DNA from: Ophioderma brevispina
Taxonomy: Eukaryota > Echinodermata > Ophiuroidea > Amphilepidida > Ophiodermatidae
DNA length: 64,000 nt
Direction of reading: 5' to 3'
Assembly: GCA_023653785.1 (NCBI GenBank)
Contig: JAMKCH010051382.1
Location: 85,394 to 149,393, forward strand
In this document: positions 21,201 through 33,200 of the stretch, in pieces
How positions within the stretch are numbered: position 1 is the stretch's first letter
Layout of the letters: the number at the start of each line of letters is the position of its first letter
Position numbers and translations under genes: made by a program
Notes under the pieces: model-generated
Databases searched by the model: none
What the model was told of the DNA's origin: nothing
Seen by the model: only the letters and a program-made list of their open reading frames with translations

Positions 21201-24200
21201 TCTTGTCGGGTCCTGATATGGAGCCGCAGGTTGTGTCCCTCCTGAGGGTTTCCGGCTCCAGAACTGCTCCTCCGCAGTATGCTCCTTACTGGGAGTACGA
21301 GCGCGGTTCGATGGATTTCCACTCACGTGGAATGTCTCCGATTAGCTGCTATTCAGTACCCAATGCTGAACTAGCAGTAGCTTGTCTCCCAAGCTCTGAA
21401 GGGAGACTCTGTAGACACTAATGACCTTGAGGAACTGCAGGATATCAAAGCGTGACCTCGACCATTCTACAGAGCTTCTTTCACAGTAGCTCAGGTTGGC
21501 CACTTCGCACCGTGTCCCTGCGAAGGGAGAATGTGTTTGCCTTCCGTGGAAAAGATGTCTCGGCGGACCTCGCGTCAGACTTGAAAAAGATCTTTTTGTG
21601 TCGTCTGCATCAATTTGCAGAGGCACCTATGGATTACTCTGGTCTTATGTCGGTGTGTCTGTGTATCTGTGTGTGTGTCTGTGGTTAAAATGTTACCCGT
21701 AATCATGTGCATGCCGTATGGTTCCTTAAGGCTACGATGATTTAACTTGGTGGAAAAGGGAGGGGGCGGGTTGGGTGACATTTGTGACCTCATTTGACCT
21801 TGTGACCTCATGTTACCTTGGCAGGTCAAATGTTAACCCTTTCCGCAAGGCTTGTTGCATTATCTGGAGTTTCGTAATGCGTATAATGATGTAACTGGTG
21901 GAAGGCGCGGTTTAAAGAGTTCTCAACCTGATTAGATGTTGGGCATCTTCGGGCAAATTACGTATGCAAATGAGCTAATTAATATGCAAAACTCCGCGTA
22001 ATCGCTATCTTTTTGAAACGGTACATCAGATATGTAAAATTCCTTCACTTCACTAAAACCCATTATGGCTGCACTCTTCTTGCATTTGAAAGGTTCGCTG
22101 TACATGCGGACTAGGTATGCAAATGCGCAAATTAAATATGCATCATTGCTGTAACGCTAAACTTGCCTCGAAATGCAAAATTCCTTTGCTATATGAAAAA
22201 CTACTATGTCATCTTGTGTGTGATCAGATGGAGGGTTAAGGTGGTGTTTGGGGGAGGGGAGGGTGGTGTGTTGGGGGGGTGGGGGGGTTGTGGTGTGGGG
22301 GATTAGTGGTGGGGGTGGTTTGGTGGTGTGCCAAATGGGAGGTTGCAAGGTGGGGTCGTCGGGGTATTGGTCGATAGAATGTGCTTTGGTGGGGTCGGGT
22401 GGTGTGCGTCGGAGCGGGGTGCATCGGGGAATGGTGGTGCGGGGTGGGGGGGGTGGCAAGGGGGGGTGGTGTGGGGGGTGCCTTGTACAACGTAACATGA
22501 CCTTGGTAAACCTCATGTGACTTGTGATCTCATGTGACCTTTGGCTCATTCACATATAGGCTGTTGTCGGGAGGGGTCGGGAGGGGTGCGACAGGGAGGG
22601 TGGGGTGTGTCATTGGAGGAGGCAGGGTGGGGTTCTCGGGCAGGGTTGGGTGACCTTGGTGACGACCTCATTACGCTCGTGTGACCTTGGTGACTTCATT
22701 GACCTTGGTGACCCTGTGTGACCTTGGTGACCCCATGTGACCCTGTGACCTTTTGACCTTTGCATGTGACCTTTTGACCCCATTGTGACCATTTGTGACT
22801 ACCATTGCCGGTCGGTGACCCTGCGGTACAACCTCCGGTTTACGCCCTGTGACCTCAGGTGACCCATGTGACCTAATGTGACCATTGTCCCCATTAACGG
22901 TGACCCCATGTGACCTCGGTGACGGTGCCCATGTTACCCTTGGTGACCCACATGTGACCGGCTCGTGACACATGTGACCTCGTGACCCATGTCCTCGGTG
23001 ACTCGTGAACCTTTGTGACCCATTGACCTTTTTGGACCCCATGTCACCTTGGTGACCCATGTCACCTTGGTGACCCATGTCACCTTGGTGACCCATTCAC
23101 AAACCGCGACGGCAGACGACCCTATCGGTCCAACTACCGCCTGACGTATGTGTTTTTTTTTTTTTGAGGCCTCGGCGGCCATCCGAACATTCCTGCACAC
23201 GATGTCGATTCGTCCCAGTGGTCGGCGGTCCTTCTACAAGTTGCCACCACTGGGGCAGCCATCAATCCCGACAAAGGGGATGGTAACGGTGCAGCGGGTT
23301 ATTGCATAGAATTTACTTCGCCCCGGCCTTGCGTATCCTGCGAACCCACTATTTTATATTTACCGTTGCGTCTCGGTGCAGTGCAGTTTCTTGCGGGACG
23401 AGGGTTGTTTGCCACTCCGTCAAGGACGCTAATTAGCCCCTGTCTACCCCCAGCATACACCGTGGTTTTGGTCGACGTTCTTTCTGACTCCCAAAAAGAC
23501 GGGACTGGCGCCCCATCTTGACATTTGAGCCGTGAATCGAATTCATCCGGCTCAGAAGTTCCCGATGGAGACGCTAGCGTCTGTGATGCGTTGTTCAATA
23601 ACGGGGCAGTGGGCAACTACCTTGAATCTTAAGGATGCTGTCGTTGCACGTTCCCAATTCGAGTCCGAAGACCAACGATTGCTTCGTTCATTGTCGACGG
23701 GCAGATCGTAATACCAGTTCCGGTGTCTCCCCTTCGGTCTGTTGACGGCCCCACAGGTTGTTACCGCTGGTTGTCAAGCCGTGGGGCTTAGTCGTCGCTA
23801 CGCCGGGGGGTGTCCAGGCTGTCCCAATACTTGGACATTGGCTGATAACCAGTCCATCCAAGGAGCTTGTGCTCAGTGCTGCAGGCACACAAGATTTGTG
23901 ATTCGAGAGGTGACGAGGTTGGGTTTTATTGTTGACGATAAGAAATCCAATCGTGTCCCTGACACCGACCCCCCAGTAATCTGGACTGAAAGCTATACCT
24001 CAATTTGGAGACCGTACTAGCCAACCCGACGCCCGGAACGGTTATCCAATGTGACCTCCTGCGCCTCTCTCCTTTATGGACGTGAAAGGGCCCAGCGATG
24101 GTATGGTTGAAGGTGATGTGGCTATGGCCCGCTTATTGGACTGGTTCCATCTTGCCGTTCCACATGAAGGCCCAATACAGCTTCACTTCATTTCTTGTAG

Positions 24201-27200
24201 CCATTTCCCGTCCCAACATTTCCGTCCCAGCAGGGATTCTTGGACAAGGTGGTCCCGATGACCCCCCTAAGTTGGCGTCAAGAATGTGACGGTGGTTCAC
24301 CGTCCCCATCTCACGGTGGGGATGGTGTTCCGCTCCTCCTGCCCCAGTTAACGTTGACAACAGATGCGTCTCTGTGGGGGTGGGGGTGGGGTGGTCTGGG
24401 GTGTTGGAGTTTCTGGGGGATGGACGCCCCAGGAATCCTTGGAACACATCAACCTCCTGGAACTTCGACTCCTGGGCAGATGCACAGTCCTCTCCAGAGT
24501 TTCTAGGGGGAAGACAGTGTTCGGGTTAAAAGGTTGATTCCAAACGGAATCCAACTCGACAGTTGGGTGGCCTAGCATAACAGCCAGGGGGAGCACCCAC
24601 TCGTGACATTCTTGCTTCACAACACCAGACGACTGTTTAGTCTGGGTGTATGGCCGGAATCATCACACGCGAGTTGCGATGCATATAGCCGGGAATACCA
24701 ATGTTCGAGCAGACAGTCTTTCCCGGGGGTGGGCGAATTCTAATTGCTGAGAAGGTCCTCACACCAATGGTCGCTCGGCAGATCTTTCGGGAGGTTTATC
24801 TTCCGTCGATCGACCTGTTTGCATCTTGCGACAACCCCCAGCTTGCAGTACTGTTCCCGACACGGATTCCGAGGAGCGTACGCAATGTCCGTTCAGTGGA
24901 GGGGGGATAGCAGCGTACGCGTTCCGCCCTTTCCGTGATGTCACGCATGCTACAAATGATAGTGACGGAGCCGTGCGATGTCCTCCTTATCTCCCCCATT
25001 CTGTGCCCTCGCCAGCTCTGGTTCAGCTGCTGGCATGTCGCCCCCCCCCCCCTTCGCCTACTTCTCTGGAGAATCTTTTCCTATTCGAGGAAGAAAGCAG
25101 GGGGTCGCTGGAGGCCGTCAAGTCACTGAGGTTGACTGTGTGGCCATTGTCCGGCAGCGCTTCAAAGCGCAAGGTCTTTCTTGGAGCGCCTCATTGGCAG
25201 CCCACGGCGAACCTTCGACGCTTATTCCGAACATATTCTAAGCGTTTGGGGCCCTATTACGAATGGTGCTAATAAGTAGAGGACTCAACTCGATCCGTGA
25301 TCGCGCCTCTTTAGGGCCGTCTCGACTTTTTACACGTAGGGTTTGCGATATTCGTACCGTCTCGTGAACCATTTCGTCCAGCTGCAATAGAGTACACCTG
25401 GCCATATGGCTCTCTTAATCATATCCAAAAAGCTGGGGCCGTGGGCGCATTCGGTAGGAGCACGGCACCCAGCACTCGTGATATGTCATCCTATGGGCCT
25501 TTTCAGTGGGGTATCATTGGTGATATTGTGCCAGGCGTGTCTTTTGGGGATCTCTTCGAATTTTTTTTACTTTGACATACCTGAGAAACACAGGGAGCCG
25601 CAGCCTGAGGCCGTTTTTGCCACCACTTTTTTCTCTGGCGGCAAGAAACGAAGTCGTTAGGTGGACATATAAGTATACATTCTGTGGTACCTGAGTTTAT
25701 ATTTAATGTTCCTTGTAATCTAATGTATGGTTTTTCGCACAATCCTTTGTTTGGACTTTCCACGTACTATTTCCCACTTCACAGGTGGAGAACTTGCCTG
25801 CTGGTGGGTGTTTTTGTCCGATAGTATAATTCCTGTCGCAATCTAATGATCAAACCACCTCCTCCTGACTGCGTGCTAGTCTGTATGTAAATGCAATTTG
25901 TTATGATCTACATCGAATCGAGGAACGAAGTTGTATTGGCAGACTTCAACAAACTAGTGTTTTAAATTGTCCCCTTCCATTATCGCAACTTGCTTTCCTT
26001 CTCCATGTCGATCCCGCCCACACAGGGGGCCCCCTGATTTGGTCAGAATAATGATTGAGGGTCCTAGGTTGTGGGATAGGACCTGATTGTGCTGTGGTCC
26101 GCGATGTGACGTGGGGTGGCCCATGATACTATCAACGGGATCAGAAACTCATTTAATATGTTGTATAAAGATTGAGTGAATTTGCTGTCCTGTCATCTCC
26201 CAAACAGATTCATTTTGTTATAGATCTACATCGGAGAATGGAAAGCAAGCTTGTATATTGGAAGAAACAATAAAACAATTAGGTTTTGGTTTAAATTCTC
26301 AAAGTATATACATTACCGCTGTTTTAGTGGTAACCATCACTATACACAGTAGTGTGGCGGCTTTCAACATAATTAATTGCGTCTACCATCAAAACCGACA
26401 AGTTGTTTCCCACAGTACTTGATATGGTGTATGTGCAGAGTGCCAGGCTCTCATATAAGTATCGAACAAATACCAGAATCGGAACAGCACCTTTTAAGCA
26501 AATGATGACAAACTAAAATTTAGATTGCTTGGCTGCTACCTCTTCATCGCTTTTTGTAGGAATGTTGCCTCTGTTGATATTGAGTCAGAGAATACTTCAA
26601 AACTGACCATTTTATCAATTATCATGTGGTAGTTGTATAGTGTTCTTATTTTTTGAAAGTGGGAAACTGTACCCATCCAATACCATGTAGATCTGGAATT
26701 TTTGAAGTTGCCCCTTGACTTTAAACAAGCCAGGAATGCCATTTTTAAATGTTGAAATCGATAAACACATTGGTAAGTGTTTTCACATACCCGTTTTTTT
26801 AACATCCTAATCACTTTATTGGTTTCTGTACAATCCAGTCCATCAAAAGCATCTTGTCCGGACAACTACAATCGGGAAATTCCTTGTTTTTATCCCCTGC
26901 TTGAAAAGCATAAGGGGATGAGCGATCAGTCAAGGCGGCGTCCGCTTCCAACAAATCTTGTGAACGAGTTAACATGAGACCCATAAGGTTATGGTGATGT
27001 CCTGGTGGGTGGATCAGACTGCCAGCCCTTCCTCTGATTAGATTATGGCATGGCATATGCTATTAGGTACCTAATTTTCATAATTAATGATAATTTGGGG
27101 TACAATCTTGTTAACGCGATAACTGAGACCCATACGGGTTATGTGCATGTACTTGGGGGTGGGATCTTACGCCATCCCTGTCATCTGATTTTCGATATGG

Positions 27201-30200
27201 CATGTCCTATGCAAATTAGGTACCTAATTTGCATAATTATGATTAAGTTGGGGGTATTTTTGCCCAAAAACTTTTGAACAAACTATCTGAAGATCCATAA
27301 GTCCGATTTTGGATATGATATTGGATGATTTGAGTACGTACAAGCAGTTTATCGGTCAAGCTATGAAGTTTTGAAAATATTGTGCAGTCGCGGAGCGACG
27401 AGGCAATTTGTCAAACTCTAGCGAGACCGATAATTTCTTGTATCCTGCATAAAATCATCCAATATTATCATTATATTTTTTCAGAATCGACTTGAACCTG
27501 GCTTCAGGTTTAGAATAACTAGATCCTATACATTAGTGGAAAAGTATAAACCCACATTGGTAACTATCATATTTTTAATTTTCCACATGACCCCGGGAAG
27601 TATCAAATAAATTGAACCAGATGACAACTAGGACCCAAAGAAATGAGCCGACAACACCAGGAACCATCCAAGAAAGAAAGGGAACCAGAAGACACAAGAA
27701 CCACCCACAAATTTCAAACAGTAGACAGCAAAACCCAAATAATGACACCCCCAAAGAAATGAACATCCCTAGACTACTTCAGCCAATTAGAAGCCTCCCA
27801 GAAAAACCCTCATTTCCTGGTCTTTTAAAACTCATGTCTCATGGTCTCAAAACTCATGTCACTGTCTCGCAGGTCACATGGTGTTTTATATTGTACATTG
27901 CTGTGTACAAAGTATATGATGGAAGTTCTGAAAACATATGATGAAACTGGTGGAGTGGTGGGGATCATGTACTCTCGCGCCGATTAGGTTTGTGGCGCAT
28001 GATATGCTAATTAAATGGCTAATTGGCATATTTATGGGCTAAAATTTGGGGTATTTTTCACCCAAAAAACTTGTTACAAACTATCTGAAATCCATAAGTC
28101 CGAGTTTGGATGAAACTTGGAGGGGTGGTGAATCATGTACTCTCGCGCTGATGAGGTTAAGGTGGGTTGTCCGGGTTTAAGGGGGTGTCCGGGTTATGGG
28201 GGCGGGTTCCGGGGTTTGAAAGGGGCGTTGTTGGGCTTAAGGGGGGTGGTCCGGGTTTAATGGGCGGTTTGTCCAGCTTTAAGCGGGGTTTGGGTTAAGG
28301 GGGATTGTGGGGTTTAAGGTGGTGGGTTGTCCGGGTTAGGGGGCTAAGGGTGTGTACTTAGGGGGTTTTTGGGTTTAAGGTGGTTGTCTGGGTTAAGGTG
28401 GGTTGTCGGGGTTTAAGGGGGGGGGGGTTTTTTGTCTGGGGCTTTAAGGGGGCTTGTTGTGGTTTAAGGTGGGTTGCACAAGTTTAAGGGGGGTTGTCCA
28501 GGTTTAATGTTGGTTTAAGGCGGGTTTGGGGTGTAAGGGGTTTGTGGCACATAATAAGGACGTATTATGCATGAGCAGACGTGCACATCATGCATGCGCG
28601 TATGCGTGCATGTGGTATGCATGCGCGGACGTGCCCTGGGTTGTCGGGGTTTAAGGGGGGTTGCCTGGGCTTAAGGGGGATGTTGGTGGGTTTAAGGATG
28701 GGTTTGTACGGGTTTATTTTTTTAAAGGGTTTTGTCCGGGTTTAAAGGGGGGTGTCTGGGTTTAAAGGGGGCTGGTGTGGTTTAAGGTGGGTTTGCACGA
28801 GTTTAAGGGGGGTTGTCCAGGTTTAGGGGGGTTGGGGTTTAAGGATGCGCTTACTGTGTATGCATGCGCAACACCTAGTGGACATGCGCGTATGCGTGCG
28901 CACGTGTGCGTATGCATGCGCGGACCTGCGCGGTAAAAAATAGAACTCACAAGGGTAAATGACATTTGCAGCTGATTATTTAAAAATTGGTAACCGCTCC
29001 CGCCAGGGGGTTAGCGGTGCGAGAACTCGATGTGTATTTTTCAACAAGGATACTGTACTTGGCTTATTTCAGGGCCGAGTTCAAGATGGTTTACATTGCA
29101 AGCCATTGGAATAATGGCAGTTGAGAGAGGGTAGTCTTTTGATAGCCCTAGTTCATCTTGTGTCACGTTAATTTTTCCAACTTTATAAAAAACTAATTTT
29201 AAGTAAGGGAGCTCATAGTCAGTGTAAGATTTTGTGGTCTGCAAGAATTGCATAAGACACATAGGGATTACTTGGTCGTGTGTCGGTAGTCCCAAAATGT
29301 TAACCCTTAATATATTGCATGCCGATGAGTTCCGTAAGGGCACTGGAGTACTTGGTTGAAAGGAGGAGAGCGGGGGTGGGGGACATGTTGGTGAACGCAG
29401 TGACCTTGGACTAAGTGACCCTTGGCCGGTCAAAATGTTACAACCCTTAATATATTGCATGCTGTGTGATTTCCGTTAAGGGCTCCGAATTGATGTAACT
29501 TGGTGGAAAGGAAGGGGGCGTGTGTGGGGGTGACATGTTGGGATCTCATATGACCTTTGTGACCTAATGTGATCTTTGGCCCCATGCACAAAAAACGACG
29601 GCAGACGACACTCGCAGTCCGGGGACTGTGATTGTTTTTTTTACAGAGTATTTGTCGTTGATTCATTTACAATATTGTATTGCAAGTAAAACTAAATGTT
29701 TCAATTTCTTCGCTGCAGAATGTACGAGCGTGCTGTTGATACGTGCGGTATCGAGTTCCGTTCAGACAAGCTCTGGGACGCGTACATCAAGTTTGAGACC
29801 GAGAATAAGGAGTGGCAGAGAGTTACCGCCATTTATGATAGACTCTTCACCATTCCAACTCAACTCTACAGTCACCACTTTGACAAGTAAGTAGGATGTG
29901 AAATATATCCGTTTGCTTAAACAAATTTTCGCCAGCTGTCGCTTATGCACTAACAGGATCCAAATTTATTTCTTTGTAAACAAACAAGTTAATTCATTTC
30001 ACAATAAGAACAACAAAAGTGGTTCATCAAAATGTAAAATTACAAACCAATAGTAAAAATCTGCATCTTCTAGAAAAGGCAGTGAGAGAGGCTGAAATCG
30101 AGATATACTACATACAGGATTTGTTAAAAAATACTGTTATTACAAAGAAACTTGTGTTTAGAAAATTGAGTGTCAGAAACAGGGTTCATAATAAGGAAAA

Positions 30201-33200
30201 CCTTTGAGCCAAAAGCATGCAAAAGGTTGTTCAGGGACCTGAGCCCTTGACTTTACAATTTTGTATGCTAATATAGGCCCTTAAATCCTCTAAGATACAA
30301 ACATAGTAAGAATGATCATGGGTGAAGTTTTCTCTTTACACTTTTTACATTAGGCATTTCACCCAAACTACTGAACCTACGGAAGACAGAAACTGTAAAA
30401 GTTAAATAAATTTCAATTTGGGAAATTTACATTCAACAAGTTATTCATATCACCTTTCAGATTTAAGGAGTTTGTACAAAAGCACCACCCCAAGGACATC
30501 ATTTCCCTGGATGAGTTCATCAAATTCCGCCTTGAGGTGGTAGCTGAGAAAGGCCCTGTGGAGGAGACTGAGGGACCAATAGAAGGCGGTGATGGGGATG
30601 ATGATGCCCCTCCCGGATGTGATGAGGCACCACCTGGTGTGGATGGACCCAACAAGGATGTAGAATCAAAGGTTGGTATCATGATCTAATAAATTTGATT
30701 GTCCCTGCCAAAAGTTTTTTGGGAAGGGGACTTAACCCCTTTGGGCACAACTGTTTGAAAGTCTAATTTATTATGACAAAACCAGAATAAAACAAAAATT
30801 ACCGCCGTCAACAAAGTTTTGACAAGTGATTTAGAATATTTAGTCCACTAACTACATTCTGTGTAAATTTTACACAATTTCTTTTCCACAGCTTTCTATG
30901 GAGAATTGGAATATAGAGGTTGCTATAACATACAAATCATGACCTTTGTAGGCCTATTATGGCAAGATTCCCACAATGGATTTTTCTGATTTTTACAGAG
31001 ATATAGCTCTTGCATCAGTTGTCAAAATTGTGTTGCCACTGCTTAAAATTGTTACAAAAATAAGAGAAAATTTGTATGGAGTCAAATAGCTGAAATCTTA
31101 AATGACCATTTTGGAAATTACACTGTTTTACAGCAAGGTTAACCCACTAACCTTGACGGATTTTGTTAATTTCCTAAATTAACATGGTATTACTAAGATC
31201 TTTTGAACGAAGGTTTAAGAGGTGATTTTGTAATGTCACTGAGACAGAGACTGCCATAGTAAATGCACGTAGCAGTTCCCCAAATTACCGTTTGGAAATC
31301 CCCAATGCCCAAATTGAGCAGATCTTGTGGGTTTGCATTTTGTGTCTTTGTAAGATAAAGCGATTGTCACATTTATAGAGTCGGGAGCGGGGGATTGCTT
31401 GCTTGTAAAGTAAAACAAATTTCAAAGAGAACAATTACATTCTGCAACATCTTTTTGCTCTGAATTCTTGTAGCCTGATCTTGGCTATAATTATAATGCA
31501 AATGTTTAAAACCAGTCTATCTTTGGAGCCATCGTACATGCTATATCCACAACATAAAGTTGGTTTTAACTGTTGAAATTCCCCTTTTAGACGGGTGGGA
31601 AATTTCCTAATGAAACTGCAAGCAGGAAGTACTTCATGAGGGCTAGCTACATTAGTGTTCTTTGTTAAGGTCAATCTCTGCTGAGGATGACATAATTTAG
31701 TACCAGAGCAATCGACATATCACCTCTGAGATGAACTTTAGAACTCTGGAAATTTGTGTAGCTGAGTGGAACAAACTGAACCTTCTTGGAATTCTAATTT
31801 AAGGCTTCTGTATCAAATATACAATGTTTTGAATACATTCCTTTCTGTTTCATAGCCAATCACGGATGAAGAAAACAAGGCCATCCAGCAGAAGATTATT
31901 GCCCTCCGTGAGACTGAGTACAAGAAGAACGAGCAGGAGGTTAGCAAGAGATGGGCGTTTGAAGAAGGGGTGAGTAGCAAAATGGAGCTTTCAATGATTT
32001 TCCAGAATTGTAAATGTGCTTTGATGACAATACCAATGCAAGTATGTATGTACATCAATGGGGGATCTACTGCTGGAATTTTGAAGCTGAAGGTGAATTA
32101 ATGTTTTGGAACTCCAGAGCGGTAACATTTCATATGAAATAATGATAAATCCAGCCCCTGGATATCAAAGTTTCCTATCAGCTCTTATTTCTCTCTCTGG
32201 CGATCAATCTGCCTACAAGCGTTCAGCTGCTTAGGATACTTGAATTTGATAGCCATTTTAAGAAATAAACTCTTTCAGATTTTCTCATAAAGTGGACAAT
32301 AATTTTACCTTTGTGTGCCATGCTCGTTTGTCCTTTTAAAGAGGATGAAGACGATTTGAATGGAATAGGGAGGGCAGGATGAAGTCCAACTCACCAGAAC
32401 TAGTGTTTATGTGACAAACACAAGTCTGAAAACATCACTGGTCTGGTCTGTTCCAAGACTGCACAACAAGATCCTCATCTTTGTATTCTTTGTGTATTGT
32501 ATTACAATGGCATGCATCACAAGCCTGTTGGAAGCCAGTTAATAGTATTGCCAACAAAGCCAATTTCACAAATTTTGTAAACGTAAGTCTCGTTGCTTTA
32601 GATTGTGGTCTCAACCTCCCATTTGCGCAGTGAGCACCATTTTGGCACTGACGAGATTCAAATCTGTGGGAATTATGTATACTAGATGTTTTCGTGGATG
32701 ACTGGGAAGCAGTCTCCTTTCTCCAGCAACTTGACAACCAAAATGGCACTGTTAGCAGTCTGGATTTTATTTGCGTCATTTGTCTGTTCTATAATTTATA
32801 CAGATTCGCAGACCTTATTTCCATGCCAAAGCCCTTGAGAAAGGCCAGCTCAAAAACTGGAAGGAGTATCTCGACTTTGAGATTACCAATGGTACCCATG
32901 AACGAGTTGTGGTATTGTTTGAGAGATGCTTGATTGCTTGTGCCCTCTATGAGGATTACTGGATCAAGGTAGGAAAATAGATGTTTATTGAATTTTTGCC
33001 ACCATAATTATATTGATAAACTATTTTATAAACCCTTGTGATCTACAACCTTGCTTTCTAATGGGCTTTATTACATGATATAACCTTGATTAACTAATCA
33101 GAATAGACTTAAAATTCTTGTGTTGTATGTACTTAAGCTTTTCTTATGACATTTGTGATTGACTAAACACCCTAACCCTTTAACCTCTATGGTCAATGTA

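Larger units (their letters stand above)
18800..26290 (+). mobile_element. Degenerate DIRS-type tyrosine-recombinase retrotransposon
   Basis: A roughly 7.4-kb element in the PRPF39 intron after the 18603-18724 exon. The order is left inverted terminal repeat, gag-like Pro/Arg-rich frame with a Cys/His motif, inserted minisatellite, reverse transcriptase, RNase H end with the DIRS-type motif series, start of a tyrosine recombinase, then a right region holding sequence complementary to the left end. This order is diagnostic of DIRS/Ngaro retroelements, which integrate by a tyrosine recombinase through a circular intermediate. Multiple frameshifts and stops make it inactive. Its GC content is well above that of the host introns. 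Exact borders are approximate. Confidence 0.8.

Noticed and set aside
20502..21322. Minus-strand frames of 137 and 204 codons across the DIRS gag region
   Set aside because: Antisense to the gag remnant in GC-rich DNA, where stop codons are scarce; the DIRS order on the plus strand explains the region.
22157..22549. Pro/His/Thr-rich 130-codon frame on the minus strand
   Set aside because: Arises from the G/T-rich minisatellite; compositional only.
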